DNA of 64,000 nucleotides. It comes from Ferruginibacter sp. HRS2-29 (GTDB taxonomy: Bacteria > Bacteroidota > Bacteroidia > Chitinophagales > Chitinophagaceae). Shown here one piece after another: positions 50,575 to 59,517 of the stretch (positions are counted from its first letter, which is position 1; every line of letters begins with the position of its first letter). The translations under genes and the position numbers were made by a program. Where the stretch lies: positions 29,151-93,150 of the forward strand of contig NZ_RJUB01000144.1 in the NCBI RefSeq assembly GCF_024343615.1. Reading direction: 5' to 3'. The notes under the pieces are model-generated. The model did not search any database. It had not been told where the DNA came from and saw only the letters and a list, made by a program, of their open reading frames with translations.

Positions 50575-51984
50575 TTATTCAGCCCTTTTTACTAATTGCG
50601 CTGTAAACTCCCCTTCGGTGCAAAGTTTGTTGCCTACGTACACGCTTCCACGCATCACGCAGATACCGCGGCGGATAGGTTCTATCAGCTCCATTTTCAG
50701 GATCATCGTATCCCCGGGCACCACTTTCTGCTTGAATTTACAATTGTCGATCTTGATAAAATAGGTATCGTATTGTCCTCCCGGCATCGCGTTGATACAA
50801 AGTATTCCACCTGTTTGCGCCAGCGCTTCCACCTGTAATACACCCGGCATCACAGGGTTGCCCGGGAAATGCCCCTGGAAAAAGAATTCATTGAAAGTAA
50901 CATTCTTGATCCCTACGATCTGTGTATCCGTAAGGTCGATGATCTTATCTACCAGCAAAAACGGGTAACGGTGCGGCAGTGTCTTTTCAATCTGCTCCAG
51001 CGTGTAAACCGGTGGCTGGTTTGGATCGTACACCGGGATACCTTTGGTATGTTTATTCTTCTTGATGTATTGTTTTATCTTCTTGGCAAACTCCACATTG
51101 CTGCTATGCCCCGGCCTGTTGGCAATGATATGCGCTTTGATAGGATAACCGATCAGTGCAAGGTCACCCACCACATCCAATAGTTTATGACGGGCAGGTT
51201 CGTTGGGGAAACGCAGTTCGAGATTGTTGAGGTAACCTTCGCTTTTCACTTCCACTTTGGTGCGGCCAAATGCTTTTGCCAGCCTGCTCATTTCGGCTTC
51301 GGTTACCGGTTTGTCTACTATCACGATGGCGTTGTTGATATCGCCACCTTTTACAAGGTTGTTGTCCAGCAACATTTCCAACTCATGCAAAAAGCAGAAA
51401 GTGCGGCAGGGAGAGATCTCGGTATTAAAATCCTTCATGCTTTTCAGTCCGGCGTGCTGGGTGCCCAGCACCGGGCTGTTGAAATCGATGAGGGTAGTGA
51501 TCTCATAATTGGTGGCCGGCAAAGCCGTCATTTCCACGTTTTTCTTTTCGTCGTAAAAAGAAATGTTGGTATCGATGGTATACCAGGTCTTGGCAGCTTC
51601 CTGTTCCAGCACGCCTGCCGTTTCGATGATATCAACAAAAGGTTTGCTGCTGCCATCCATGATGGGGATTTCGGGCCCATTGATCTCGATCAGGCAATTG
51701 TCTACCCCTTTTCCTACCAGGGCAGCCAACACATGCTCCACAGTGCTCACTTTTACTGAACCTTGCTCCAGCGTAGTACCTCTTGATGTATCCGTCACCA
51801 GGTCGCAATCGGCCTTGATAGCAGGAGTATCCGGAAGGTCTACCCGCTGAAACTGGAAACCGAAGCCCGGGTTGGCCGGTTTTAGTGTCATATCCACATT
51901 GATGCCCGTATGCAACCCCGTACCCGATATACTTACCGGTGCCACGAGCGTATGTTGTTTATCCTGGTTGAAATTTTTGTCCAT
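50575..51984 (-). CDS. LpxC-FabZ fusion: UDP-3-O-acyl-GlcNAc deacetylase / 3-hydroxyacyl-ACP dehydratase
   Basis: 469 residues in two enzymes. The N-terminal LpxC part (about 1-310) has SISGTGLHTGINVDMTLKPA, KVSTVEHVLAALVGKGVDNCLIEINGPEIPIMDGSS (zinc histidine in VEH) and EPARHKLLDVVGDLALIGYPIKAHI with further ligands. The C-terminal FabZ part (about 325-469) has LPHRYPFLLVDKI and FFQGHFPGNPVMPGVLQVEALAQ, the dehydratase histidine lying in GHFPG. The fusion is usual in Bacteroidota and couples lipid A synthesis to acyl-chain supply. It lies between the DUF5686 gene and lpxA in the lipid A group. Confidence 0.97.
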   Translation of the reverse strand: MDKNFNQDKQHTLVAPVSISGTGLHTGINVDMTLKPANPGFGFQFQRVDLPDTPAIKADCDLVTDTSRGTTLEQGSVKVSTVEHVLAALVGKGVDNCLIEINGPEIPIMDGSSKPFVDIIETAGVLEQEAAKTWYTIDTNISFYDEKKNVEMTALPATNYEITTLIDFNSPVLGTQHAGLKSMKDFNTEISPCRTFCFLHELEMLLDNNLVKGGDINNAIVIVDKPVTEAEMSRLAKAFGRTKVEVKSEGYLNNLELRFPNEPARHKLLDVVGDLALIGYPIKAHIIANRPGHSSNVEFAKKIKQYIKKNKHTKGIPVYDPNQPPVYTLEQIEKTLPHRYPFLLVDKIIDLTDTQIVGIKNVTFNEFFFQGHFPGNPVMPGVLQVEALAQTGGILCINAMPGGQYDTYFIKIDNCKFKQKVVPGDTMILKMELIEPIRRGICVMRGSVYVGNKLCTEGEFTAQLVKRAE

Positions 51985-52028
51985 GCGTTGATTGTAAATT
52001 CTGGCAAAGATATTTTAAAAAGGCAATT

Positions 52029-52170
52029 AATAATGAATAATGAATAATGAATAATTCCTTCTGTTTGGAACTAGAATGCTCATTTTTAGCCACTTAAAAC
52101 AAGAGATCCAAAAATTGAATAACCTTCTGCCAGAGAAAATTATTCATTATTCATTATTCATTATTCATTA
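52029..52170. repeat. inverted heptad-repeat element (word AATAATG)
   Basis: The left arm has AATAATG three times plus AATAATT in exact 7-bp phase (52029-52056). The right arm has CATTATT three times and a partial unit (52145-52170), running into the stop of the DUF5686 gene (52168-52170). The spacer is about 88 bases. It also lies upstream of lpxC-fabZ. Confidence 0.75.
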
Positions 52171-54648
52171 AAACTGAAACTGAAAGCTGCCAAACACCCC
52201 AAAATTCGAAGTTTTTGGCTCTTTTACATTTGTTGGCGATACCCTCCAGATGAAGTCTACCCTCAGGATCTTGAAGATATTGTCGATGCCGGTGCCTATT
52301 TCGGTATAGTTGGAGTTGTTGAGTGTCCTGAATTTGGAAGAAAAATTGTTCAATGTGTTATTTTCAGGACTGAGAGATCCCCAAAGCGTTTTGGCGGTCC
52401 AGAACTGTCGCCATTTCAATTTCCGCGTAAGCGGGATAAAGCGGAAAAGCCCCGAGCCTACATTGTGCTCCAATGAGATACCGGCATATTTGTCGCTCAG
52501 GTATTCGAACCGGTTCATCAGGTTGAACGCGTTGGAATTGTAATAATAGATATCATTGCCCGGGTGATTTTCCAGGAAAGTGAAAGGTACATTGCCATCC
52601 ACTTTGCCGGCAAATACTTTCCACGAAAGCGACCCCAGCGGGGAGATTTTCATCCTGTCTTTTACCGAAGCCGAAAATTTGGTGTATTTATAATCGCTGC
52701 CTCCGATGCCCGGAACGCCTTTGGCGATAGTGGCTTCCACGATAGGATATTTGCTGCCCAGCGAATACCTGAAATAATCGCCTTCTACAAATTGCTCCAG
52801 GTAGGCGTAACGCATACGCAACGCCACTTCAAAGTTGGAGAAAGTCTGCCCTTTGCCGGTCGTTTCGTCTATGAACGGAAGATTGAGCAGCGGCGTATAC
52901 CTGCGGTGAACAAGGAACAGTTCGGACGAAAAACCTCTGCCGAGATCTTTAAAAACGTCAAAACGGGCGTCTTCCAGCTGAAGGAATTTTCGCGTTACAT
53001 TCGGCTTTCGGATAGCCAGCGAGAAGATATTATCCTGGCTCACTTCACCCACCTGGCTGATGCCGTTGTCGATGTCTTTGGAATATGCCGCATGCAGCCT
53101 GAAGCGTTTCGGCGTTTTTTTCAGCAGCCAGTAAGCCTCCATCAATCCCTTCAGTTTCTGGTCTTTTGTGCCGTAGGCAAGATAACCGTGCAGGTATATT
53201 TTTTTGTGGAAGCCGGTATTGGTGCCGAGGTCGAAGCGGAAGCGGGCGCCTTCCCACTGGTTGCTGCTCACCCAGTTGAACCAGGGGCCGAATTCAACAT
53301 TGCCGTTATCGGTGTAGCCTGTCGCCAGGAATTTCACGTTCTTTTTGAACTTCTGGAACTTAGGCATATCCAGCAGTTTGTTGATGGTGACGTAAATGGA
53401 TTTTTCATTGGCCGAAAGGCTGTCGTGGCGCATGGCCCCCCAGGCGGAATCGGAAAATTTATTCACGTTCTCGCTCGTTTTTACCACTTCTTCCAGCGAT
53501 TGGGTTTCAAAAAGTTTCGTGATCGAATCGCTGTTGATCACAATATCCTTGTAGGACGTGGTTTTTCGGCCGATCAGCGTCAGCGATTTTTTACCCAGCA
53601 CTTTGAAATCGGCGAAAAATTTGTCCCTGTTCAGGAAATACACCGAATCGTTGATGGGGATGAATTCCTGGAAAATACTGATGCGGTCGATAAAGTTCAC
53701 ATTGGCATCCTTGCCCAGATAAAGCGAGATCTTTTGTATCTGGAAAGTTTGCGACACCACCCAGGCATCCCCTTCAAAAGTATTTTGTCCGGCACGTTTA
53801 GGGCGAAACATGAAATGGAACATCCGTTTACCGTTGATCACCTGCGTGTCTGCTACCGAAAAAGTATAATAATCATCGGCGTTATCATTGAACGGGCCGA
53901 TGAAATCCTTATCCATCACGTTCACATAATTGCCGTACACATTCACATTCTGGTTCATCACCCCGAGCATCCTGCTGATGCTTTCATTGTTGAAACCGAT
54001 GGTCTTGCTGGCTTTGATATGCTCGAAATATTTTTTCTTGTTTTTCTGATAGGCATAATCGCTCACGCTTTCGAGCAGGTAAGTTGGCAGAAAGGGTTCT
54101 TTTTCGGAAGTGCTGTCAATATTGTCGAAAACGAAAGCGAAAGGTTTCAGCAGGAAATTCTTCTTTGCTTTTTCGGGCCTGAAGTTCTTGAAATCCACTT
54201 CCAGCTTGTTGTAGGCTTCGTAGCCGAAGTTGGGCAGGTTGTAGCGGTTATACTGCTTCTTCTTGCTCATTATTTTTCTCCACAGAAAACGCCCCTTGTT
54301 GATCTTCGTTTTCACCACCACTTCATTGGTCGCTTTGCCGCGTTGCATCTGCACGGTAATGTTGTGGTCGCCGCCGGAAAAACTGAGGGGTTCTTTAAAC
54401 ACTTCATAACCCACATAACTGATCTCCAGTGTATCGTTGATGGCATCGGTGAGGGAAAATGTGAATTTCCCGGAACTGTCGGCGGTTTTGCCGATACCGG
54501 AACCGCGGAAATAAACGGATGCGTAGGCCACCGGTTCCTTGGTATGAGCATCTACTACGATACCCGAAAGGGTAAATGATTGTGCGTTTGCAGCGCCGGT
54601 GCACAGTATACACAGGAACGCGAAAATGTATTTAGGGAAAAACTTCAA
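52168..54648 (-). CDS. DUF5686-type outer-membrane protein with carboxypeptidase-regulatory domain
   Basis: 826 residues. A signal peptide ends near ANAQ. A carboxypeptidase-regulatory-like domain (about 23-110: LSGIVVDAHTKEPVAYASVYFRGSGIGKTADSSGKFTFSL) is followed by FLWRKIMSKKKQYNRYNLPNFGYEAYNKLEVDFKNF, a family signature, and a long beta-rich region ending in phenylalanine (FGSFQFQF), as in an outer-membrane barrel. Function is unknown. The start is TTG at 54648, with no ATG nearby. It lies between lpxD and lpxC-fabZ, which are often neighbours in this phylum, and is flanked on both sides by intergenic hairpin elements. Confidence 0.85.
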   Translation of the reverse strand: MKFFPKYIFAFLCILCTGAANAQSFTLSGIVVDAHTKEPVAYASVYFRGSGIGKTADSSGKFTFSLTDAINDTLEISYVGYEVFKEPLSFSGGDHNITVQMQRGKATNEVVVKTKINKGRFLWRKIMSKKKQYNRYNLPNFGYEAYNKLEVDFKNFRPEKAKKNFLLKPFAFVFDNIDSTSEKEPFLPTYLLESVSDYAYQKNKKKYFEHIKASKTIGFNNESISRMLGVMNQNVNVYGNYVNVMDKDFIGPFNDNADDYYTFSVADTQVINGKRMFHFMFRPKRAGQNTFEGDAWVVSQTFQIQKISLYLGKDANVNFIDRISIFQEFIPINDSVYFLNRDKFFADFKVLGKKSLTLIGRKTTSYKDIVINSDSITKLFETQSLEEVVKTSENVNKFSDSAWGAMRHDSLSANEKSIYVTINKLLDMPKFQKFKKNVKFLATGYTDNGNVEFGPWFNWVSSNQWEGARFRFDLGTNTGFHKKIYLHGYLAYGTKDQKLKGLMEAYWLLKKTPKRFRLHAAYSKDIDNGISQVGEVSQDNIFSLAIRKPNVTRKFLQLEDARFDVFKDLGRGFSSELFLVHRRYTPLLNLPFIDETTGKGQTFSNFEVALRMRYAYLEQFVEGDYFRYSLGSKYPIVEATIAKGVPGIGGSDYKYTKFSASVKDRMKISPLGSLSWKVFAGKVDGNVPFTFLENHPGNDIYYYNSNAFNLMNRFEYLSDKYAGISLEHNVGSGLFRFIPLTRKLKWRQFWTAKTLWGSLSPENNTLNNFSSKFRTLNNSNYTEIGTGIDNIFKILRVDFIWRVSPTNVKEPKTSNFGVFGSFQFQF

Positions 54649-54693
54649 AGTGTCAGAGGTTATGCAATTATTGTGCTATTAAGGTTGATACCA

Positions 54694-54816
54694 TTTAATT
54701 CAGGCAGTATATTCCTTATTCTGATCACTTCTGTCAGCCTGAGCTTGTCGAAGGCGGGGTTCGGCTACATCGCCTTCGACAAGCCCAGGCTGACAGGCAC
54801 GCCCCTTTGAATTAAA
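54694..54816. repeat. large REP-like hairpin with the word CTTGTCGAAGG
   Basis: CTGTCAGCCTGAGCTTGTCG and the six bases after it (54731-54756) are nearly the reverse complement of 54771-54796; the outer pair TTTAATTCA / TGAATTAAA (about 54694 and 54808) lengthens the stem. The core word, with its reverse complement CCTTCGACAAG, is a widespread intergenic REP-type sequence in many bacteria. It lies just past the lpxD stop. Confidence 0.75.
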
Positions 54817-54855
54817 GAAGATATACCACTCAAAAATAGGACAAGCAATACGAAA

Positions 54856-55899
54856 CTATTTTTTTTCTGTCAGGGCTTTCACCAGGTTTTCCAGCTCTTT
54901 TACCCTTTTTTCCAGTTCTGGCAGGTTGCGGCTTATCGCCTGGCTGCGAAGTGCCGCGGTATAATCGTAAGCTGGTGAGCCGGTTACGGCTGTGTTGGGC
55001 AATTTCATCGATTTGCTTACACCACTTTGTGCATTGATCTTGCTGCCATCGGCTATCTGTATATGCCCCACGATGCCTACCTGTCCGCCGATCATCACAT
55101 TCTTGCCGATCTTGGTACTGCCGCTTACGCCGCTTTGTGCCGCTATCACGCTGTTATTACCTACTTCCACATTATGGGCTATCTGTAAAAGATTGTCCAG
55201 TTTTGCACCTGCTTTTATCAACGTGCTGCCGATGGTGGCCCTGTCGATGGTAGTATTGGCGCCGATCTCCACATAATCTTCAATCACCACATTGCCGATC
55301 TGGGGCACTTTTTTCAGGCTTCCATCCGCCTGCGGCGCATAACCGAAACCATCGCTTCCGATGACCGTACCAGCATGCACCGACACATTTTTGCCCAACA
55401 CACAATCGTGGTAGATCTTCACGCCGGCATGGATGATGGTATTATCTCCGATCACCACATTGTTGCCGATAAAGGTATTGGGAAAAATTTTTACCCCATT
55501 GCCGATCACGGCTTTTTCACCGATATAAACGAACGCCCCGATAAATACGTTTTCGCCAAGTTTGGCAGTGGCATTGATATGGGCTGGTTCCTGTATGCCG
55601 GTAAGTTGCTGGGTCTTGATCTGCTGGTATTTGTCGAGCAAAGTGGCAAAAGCGCTGTAGGCATCCGGCACACGTATCAGCGAAGCGGCTACCGGCTGTT
55701 TGAGCACCAGTGCTTCATTGATGATGATGATGGAGGCATCGGTGGTATACAGGTGATCTTCGTATTTAGGATTGGCCAGGAATGCCAGCTGCCCGGCTTT
55801 GGCTTCTTCGATCTTGCCAAATGAGGCAACGGATACATCCGGATTTCCTTCCACGGTTCCCGAAATGATAAGGGCTATTTGCGCAGCGCTGAATTGCAT
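54856..55899 (-). CDS. lpxD: UDP-3-O-(3-hydroxyacyl)glucosamine N-acyltransferase
   Basis: 347 residues. The N-terminal uridine-binding domain ([19 protein letters not shown]...[23 protein letters not shown]) precedes a beta-helix of hexapeptide repeats (VFIGAF, AVIGNG, VVIGDN, VEVGNN). The catalytic segment ...[24 protein letters not shown] carries the active histidine. The C-terminal tail, [18 protein letters not shown], is a coiled-coil helix. It adds the second acyl chain in lipid A synthesis. It is downstream of the HD phosphohydrolase gene and upstream of DUF5686 and lpxC-fabZ. Confidence 0.96.
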   Translation of the reverse strand: MQFSAAQIALIISGTVEGNPDVSVASFGKIEEAKAGQLAFLANPKYEDHLYTTDASIIIINEALVLKQPVAASLIRVPDAYSAFATLLDKYQQIKTQQLTGIQEPAHINATAKLGENVFIGAFVYIGEKAVIGNGVKIFPNTFIGNNVVIGDNTIIHAGVKIYHDCVLGKNVSVHAGTVIGSDGFGYAPQADGSLKKVPQIGNVVIEDYVEIGANTTIDRATIGSTLIKAGAKLDNLLQIAHNVEVGNNSVIAAQSGVSGSTKIGKNVMIGGQVGIVGHIQIADGSKINAQSGVSKSMKLPNTAVTGSPAYDYTAALRSQAISRNLPELEKRVKELENLVKALTEKK

Positions 55900-55929
55900 G
55901 TTTGGAATGTCTTGATTTTGAAGGCTTTA

Positions 55930-56047
55930 CTAATGGATAATGGTACAATGGGTAATTGATAATATTTTAAAATCGGATAACAACACTATTAGCGAATTGT
56001 ACAAATTTCGTCATTATCCGTTATCAATTATACTATTATCAATTAAC
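55930..56047. repeat. inverted heptad-repeat element between HD gene and lpxD (word ATAATGG)
   Basis: The left arm at 55930-55963 has CTAATGG, ATAATGG and variants. The right arm at 56012-56047 has CATTATC, CGTTATC and variants with one 8-bp unit, and includes the HD gene stop (56043-56045). Spacer about 48 bases. Units are more degenerate than in the other ATAATGG sites. Confidence 0.6.
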
Positions 56048-57221
56048 TCAGGTAACAAATGTAATATTTTTTAATGTTGCCTTTCATGTTTTCATGAATG
56101 AGGGCATTGTCTACTTCCGAAATATCCCGTACACTTCCATCCTTGAAAAGAATATGGATATGCTCGTTCTCGAAGTTGTAGGTATTGCTGCTGGCTTCGC
56201 CTGTAAATACCAGCCAACCGGCATCTTCCTCGTTGAGTTCGTATTTTTCAGCCGCTTCGAGAAGCTTGTTTTCCAGTAATAGCTGCTCCACAGGCTCGCC
56301 GAAATATTTAACTTTTAATAAACGTCTGTCGATGATGCCCTGGCAGAGGATCGACAAAACCTTGTCCGGGTGGCTGCACCATGTCTTGATGGCCATCAGC
56401 ACATCATGGTCGTCGATGCTGCAAAACTGTTCCAGGCTTTTAGGTTCCGTAGTATTGATGAAGCTGTTGAGCGGCCCGGGGCATTCCGCATGCACCATTT
56501 TCGCCCTGCGGATGATGCGTTTCAGCATTTGCTCGGCGCTCACTACGGTTTTGTGCAGGTATACCTGCCAGTACATCAGCCGGCGTGCCACCAGGAATTT
56601 TTCGATGGAATAAATGCCTTTTTCCTCCACCATCAGCTCGCCGTTCTTTACCGTCAGCATTTTGATGATGCGGTCGTAAGCGATCGTACCTTCATTTACC
56701 CCCGAAAAAAAGCTGTCGCGGGTGAGGTAATCCATCCGGTCTACATCCAGCTGGCCACTTACGAGCTGGTGAAGAAAACGTTTGGGATATTTATCGGTAA
56801 AAATATCAAGGGCCATCTGCAGTTTGCCATCAAATTCTTTGTTGAGGTCTTCAATCAGCAGCAGCGAGATCTCTTCATGATGCATGCCTTCGGCAAGCGT
56901 ATTTTCGAGTGCGTGGGAAAAAGGCCCGTGTCCGATATCATGTAAAAGGATGGCGATCTTTGCCGCCTGTTGCTCTTCCGGGGTTATTTCGATGCCTTTG
57001 TAAGTGAGCTCCTGCAGGGCGCAACGCATAAGATGATAAGCCCCCAGCGAATGATGCAACCTGCTGTGTACGGCGCCGGGATAAACGAGATGTGCCATCG
57101 CCATCTGGTGGATGCGCCGAAGCCGCTGGTAATGCGGATGGGCGATGATGGCATTCAGCAACTCATCATCAATGGTGATGAAACCGTATACCGGGTCGTT
57201 GATTATCTTATGAAAAGGCAT
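56043..57221 (-). CDS. HD-domain phosphohydrolase (dNTPase-like)
   Basis: 392 residues. It opens MPFHKIINDPVYGFITI, then YQRLRRIHQMAMAHLVYPGAVHSRLHHSLGAYHLM, with the HD pair in AAKIAILLHDIGHGPFSHALEN, and SGQLDVDRMDYLTRDSFFSG. These are hallmarks of dGTPase-like HD proteins, which cleave dNTPs to nucleosides and triphosphate; activity here is inferred. ATG at 57221 is preferred over TTG at 57224. It leads the lpx gene group and has a clear promoter box. It is divergent from porX. Confidence 0.92.
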   Translation of the reverse strand: MPFHKIINDPVYGFITIDDELLNAIIAHPHYQRLRRIHQMAMAHLVYPGAVHSRLHHSLGAYHLMRCALQELTYKGIEITPEEQQAAKIAILLHDIGHGPFSHALENTLAEGMHHEEISLLLIEDLNKEFDGKLQMALDIFTDKYPKRFLHQLVSGQLDVDRMDYLTRDSFFSGVNEGTIAYDRIIKMLTVKNGELMVEEKGIYSIEKFLVARRLMYWQVYLHKTVVSAEQMLKRIIRRAKMVHAECPGPLNSFINTTEPKSLEQFCSIDDHDVLMAIKTWCSHPDKVLSILCQGIIDRRLLKVKYFGEPVEQLLLENKLLEAAEKYELNEEDAGWLVFTGEASSNTYNFENEHIHILFKDGSVRDISEVDNALIHENMKGNIKKYYICYLS

Positions 57222-57256
57222 CAAATTTGATTTGTTAAATGTATTACAAAGTGCCG

Positions 57257-57264
57257 CAAAGCTA
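57257..57264 (-). promoter_or_regulatory. -7 box of the HD-lpx gene group
   Basis: CAAAGCTA on the plus strand reads TAGCTTTG on the minus strand, an exact match to TAnnTTTG. The start would fall near 57251, giving a leader of about 30 bases. A TTG lies about 20 bases further upstream on the minus strand. Confidence 0.5.
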
Positions 57265-57313
57265 CAAAGGTTCTGCGGAGCTTACAATTCAAGATAAACT
57301 ATCTTTAAAATAT

Positions 57314-57400
57314 ATTGTTCAAAAGGTTCAAAAGTTCAAGATGTTCAAAATGTTTGTGAATGTCCTGAACCTTTGAACCTCTTGAACCTTTTGAACTATT
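57314..57400. repeat. inverted 8-9 bp repeat element upstream of porX (core GTTCAA)
   Basis: The left arm (57316-57350) has GTTCAA four times at 8-9 base spacing; the right arm (about 57364-57397) has TTGAAC or GAACC at the same spacing. They are about 15 bases apart and end 13-16 bases before the porX start. It is similar to the heptad sites in design but with longer units. Confidence 0.65.
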
Positions 57401-57412
57401 TAAACATTTAAG

Positions 57413-58966
57413 ATGACAGCAAAAATACTCTGGGTAGATGATGAGATCGATAGCCTCGGTTCGCAAATAATGTTCCTGGAAAATAAAGGATACGAGATCG
57501 AGACCAAAACGAATGGTTTTGATGCGATAGAATATGTGAAAGACAATGTGGTGGATGTGGTACTGATGGATGAATCGATGCCCGGACTTACCGGTCTGCA
57601 GACATTGCAGCAGATAAAGGAAGTGAACAACAACCTGCCGGTGGTGCTCATCACCAAAAATGAGGCGGAAAATATCATGGACGAAGCCATTGGCAGCCAG
57701 ATCAGCGATTACCTGATAAAGCCTGTAAACCCCAACCAGGTATGGCTCAGCCTCAAAAAACTGATTGATAATAAACGCCTCGTGGCGGAAAAGACCACCT
57801 CTGCTTACCAGCAGGAATTCCGCAGCCTCTTCATGGCGCTGAATGACAACCCGGATTACAATGGCTGGATGGATATTTACAAGAAGCTCGTGTACTGGGA
57901 GCTGGAGATGAAAAAAAGCGACAGTCCGGAAATGCAGGAAGTTTTTCAGACACAAAAACAGGAAGCGAATACAGAATTTTTCAAATTCATTTCAAAGAAT
58001 TATGCTTCCTGGGTATCACCGAAAAGCAACGACGGCCCTATCATGAGCCACACATTACTTAAATATAAAGTGCTGCCCCACCTCGAAAAAGGGGTTCCTT
58101 TATTTTTCATCCTGATCGATAATTTACGGTTCGACCAGTGGAAAGCGATTCAGCCGATCTTCGCCGAAAGCTTCCGCATACACGAAGAAGAAACGTTTTA
58201 TTCCATTTTGCCTACGGCCACACAATATGCCCGAAACGCCATATTTGCGGGGCTTTTGCCGATCGATATCGAAAAACAATTTCACGATCAATGGAAAAAT
58301 GATGATGAGGAAGGTGGAAAAAATCTGCATGAAGAAGAATTTCTGCGGGCACAATTGAAACGCATGGGTAAAGGCGACCTTAAGGTTTCTTACACCAAGA
58401 TCACCAACAACCACGACGGGCAGAAGATGGTGGATAACATGCACAATTTTTTGCAGAACGACCTGAATGTGATCGTTTATAACTTCATCGATATGCTCAG
58501 CCATGCACGTACCGAAATGGAAGTGCTGAAAGAGCTGGCCGGCGACGAGATCAGTTACCGCAGCATCACGCAAAGCTGGTTTGAGCACAGCCCGCTGCAC
58601 CAGGCGTTGAAAAAGATCGCAGATAAAACGTTGAATATAATTGTGGCTACCGACCACGGAACTACCAGGGTGAAAACGCCTGCAAAAGTGATCGGGGATA
58701 AACAGACGACCGCCAACCTGCGTTACAAACATGGCCGCAACCTCAATTTCGAAGCCCGCGACGTACTGGCTTTCAAAGATCCCCGTGAGGCGGGGCTACC
58801 GGTGCCAAATGTGAACAGTGCTTTCATTTTCGCCAAAGGCGACCTGTTCCTGTGCTACCCGAACAACTACAATCATTTCGTTAATTATTACCGTAATACG
58901 TTTCAGCACGGTGGGGTGAGCCTGGAGGAAATGATTGTGCCGGTAGTGAGGATGAGCAACAAATAA
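57413..58966 (+). CDS. porX: PorX: response regulator with PglZ-type phosphatase domain, T9SS regulator
   Basis: 517 residues. The receiver domain begins AKILWVDDEIDSLG, with phosphoacceptor D53 in VLMDESMPG, T81 and K103. After a helical linker, a PglZ/alkaline-phosphatase-superfamily domain starts near 225: FFILIDNLRFDQWKAI, YSILPTATQYARNAIFAGLLP, and DHGTTR near the end, with the expected metal ligands. PorX with its kinase partner PorY controls type IX secretion genes in Porphyromonas and Flavobacterium, and can hydrolyse cyclic or linear nucleotides in some species. No porY is in the window. It is consistent with the T9SS cargo at the end of the window. Confidence 0.95.
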   Translation: MTAKILWVDDEIDSLGSQIMFLENKGYEIETKTNGFDAIEYVKDNVVDVVLMDESMPGLTGLQTLQQIKEVNNNLPVVLITKNEAENIMDEAIGSQISDYLIKPVNPNQVWLSLKKLIDNKRLVAEKTTSAYQQEFRSLFMALNDNPDYNGWMDIYKKLVYWELEMKKSDSPEMQEVFQTQKQEANTEFFKFISKNYASWVSPKSNDGPIMSHTLLKYKVLPHLEKGVPLFFILIDNLRFDQWKAIQPIFAESFRIHEEETFYSILPTATQYARNAIFAGLLPIDIEKQFHDQWKNDDEEGGKNLHEEEFLRAQLKRMGKGDLKVSYTKITNNHDGQKMVDNMHNFLQNDLNVIVYNFIDMLSHARTEMEVLKELAGDEISYRSITQSWFEHSPLHQALKKIADKTLNIIVATDHGTTRVKTPAKVIGDKQTTANLRYKHGRNLNFEARDVLAFKDPREAGLPVPNVNSAFIFAKGDLFLCYPNNYNHFVNYYRNTFQHGGVSLEEMIVPVVRMSNK

Positions 58967-58967
58967 C

Positions 58968-59057
58968 AATTACGAATTAATAATTACGAATTACGAATGG
59001 TGCATCATAACTGAAAATGTCTTCAATTATTAATTCGTAATTATTAATTCGTAATTC
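58968..59057. repeat. inverted heptad-repeat element (word AATTACG)
   Basis: The left arm (AATTACG, AATTAAT, AATTACG, AATTACG at 58968-58995) begins one base after the porX stop. The right arm (CAATTAT, TAATTCG, TAATTAT, TAATTCG at 59024-59051) follows after 28 bases. The same word is used at 28.98-29.10 kb. Confidence 0.7.
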
Positions 59058-59106
59058 TTTTCAACATTTGTGAATAACTAGAAACCGCCAAAACCCGCTG
59101 CTACGT

Positions 59107-59114
59107 TAAATTTG
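59107..59114 (+). promoter_or_regulatory. -7 box, probably leaderless gene at 59121
   Basis: TAAATTTG matches TAnnTTTG exactly and ends 7 bases before the ATG at 59121, so transcription would start on or next to the start codon. Confidence 0.5.
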
Positions 59115-59120
59115 TGCAGT

Positions 59121-59396
59121 ATGAAATTCACTCAGAACACATTAGACAAGATAGAAAGGATCATAGAAGAATGCAATTATGTAATACGTTATGAAAGGGG
59201 AACTTTCCAGAGCGGTTACTGCATCTTGCAGGAAAAGAAAGTGGTGGTGCTCAATAAGTTTTTTCAGACAGAAGGCCGCATCAATACTTTGGTGGACCTG
59301 TTGCCCCAATTGGATATCAATTTCGACTCCCTCACTCACGACAGCCAGAAATTATACACGGAGATATTGAAATCTTCAGCAGTGGTGAAGGACTGA
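59121..59396 (+). CDS. small conserved-type protein of unknown function
   Basis: 91 residues, no signal peptide or membrane segment, beginning MKFTQNTLDKIERIIEECNY. It is mixed helix and strand: VIRYERGTFQSGYCILQEKKVVVLNKFFQTEGRINTLVDLL. It has a coding-like composition and a matching promoter box, so it is probably real. I do not recognise the family. It lies between porX and the MBL hydrolase on the same strand, but its own promoter and the heptad element upstream argue for separate transcription. Confidence 0.75.
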   Translation: MKFTQNTLDKIERIIEECNYVIRYERGTFQSGYCILQEKKVVVLNKFFQTEGRINTLVDLLPQLDINFDSLTHDSQKLYTEILKSSAVVKD

Positions 59397-59517
59397 TTTT
59401 TATTACACTAATTTGGCGGATTACACGAATTAGCGAAGGAATACATTGGTTAATAATTTTCTCCGTCACATTATTTAAGTATCCCCTGATAAGAAAGAAG
59501 CTCCGTTCGGAAGCTCA

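Noticed and set aside
52564..54579. 671-codon plus-strand frame opposite the DUF5686 gene
   Set aside because: It is the antisense shadow of a gene with clear signal peptide, domain motifs and barrel ending; the antisense product shows no family signatures.
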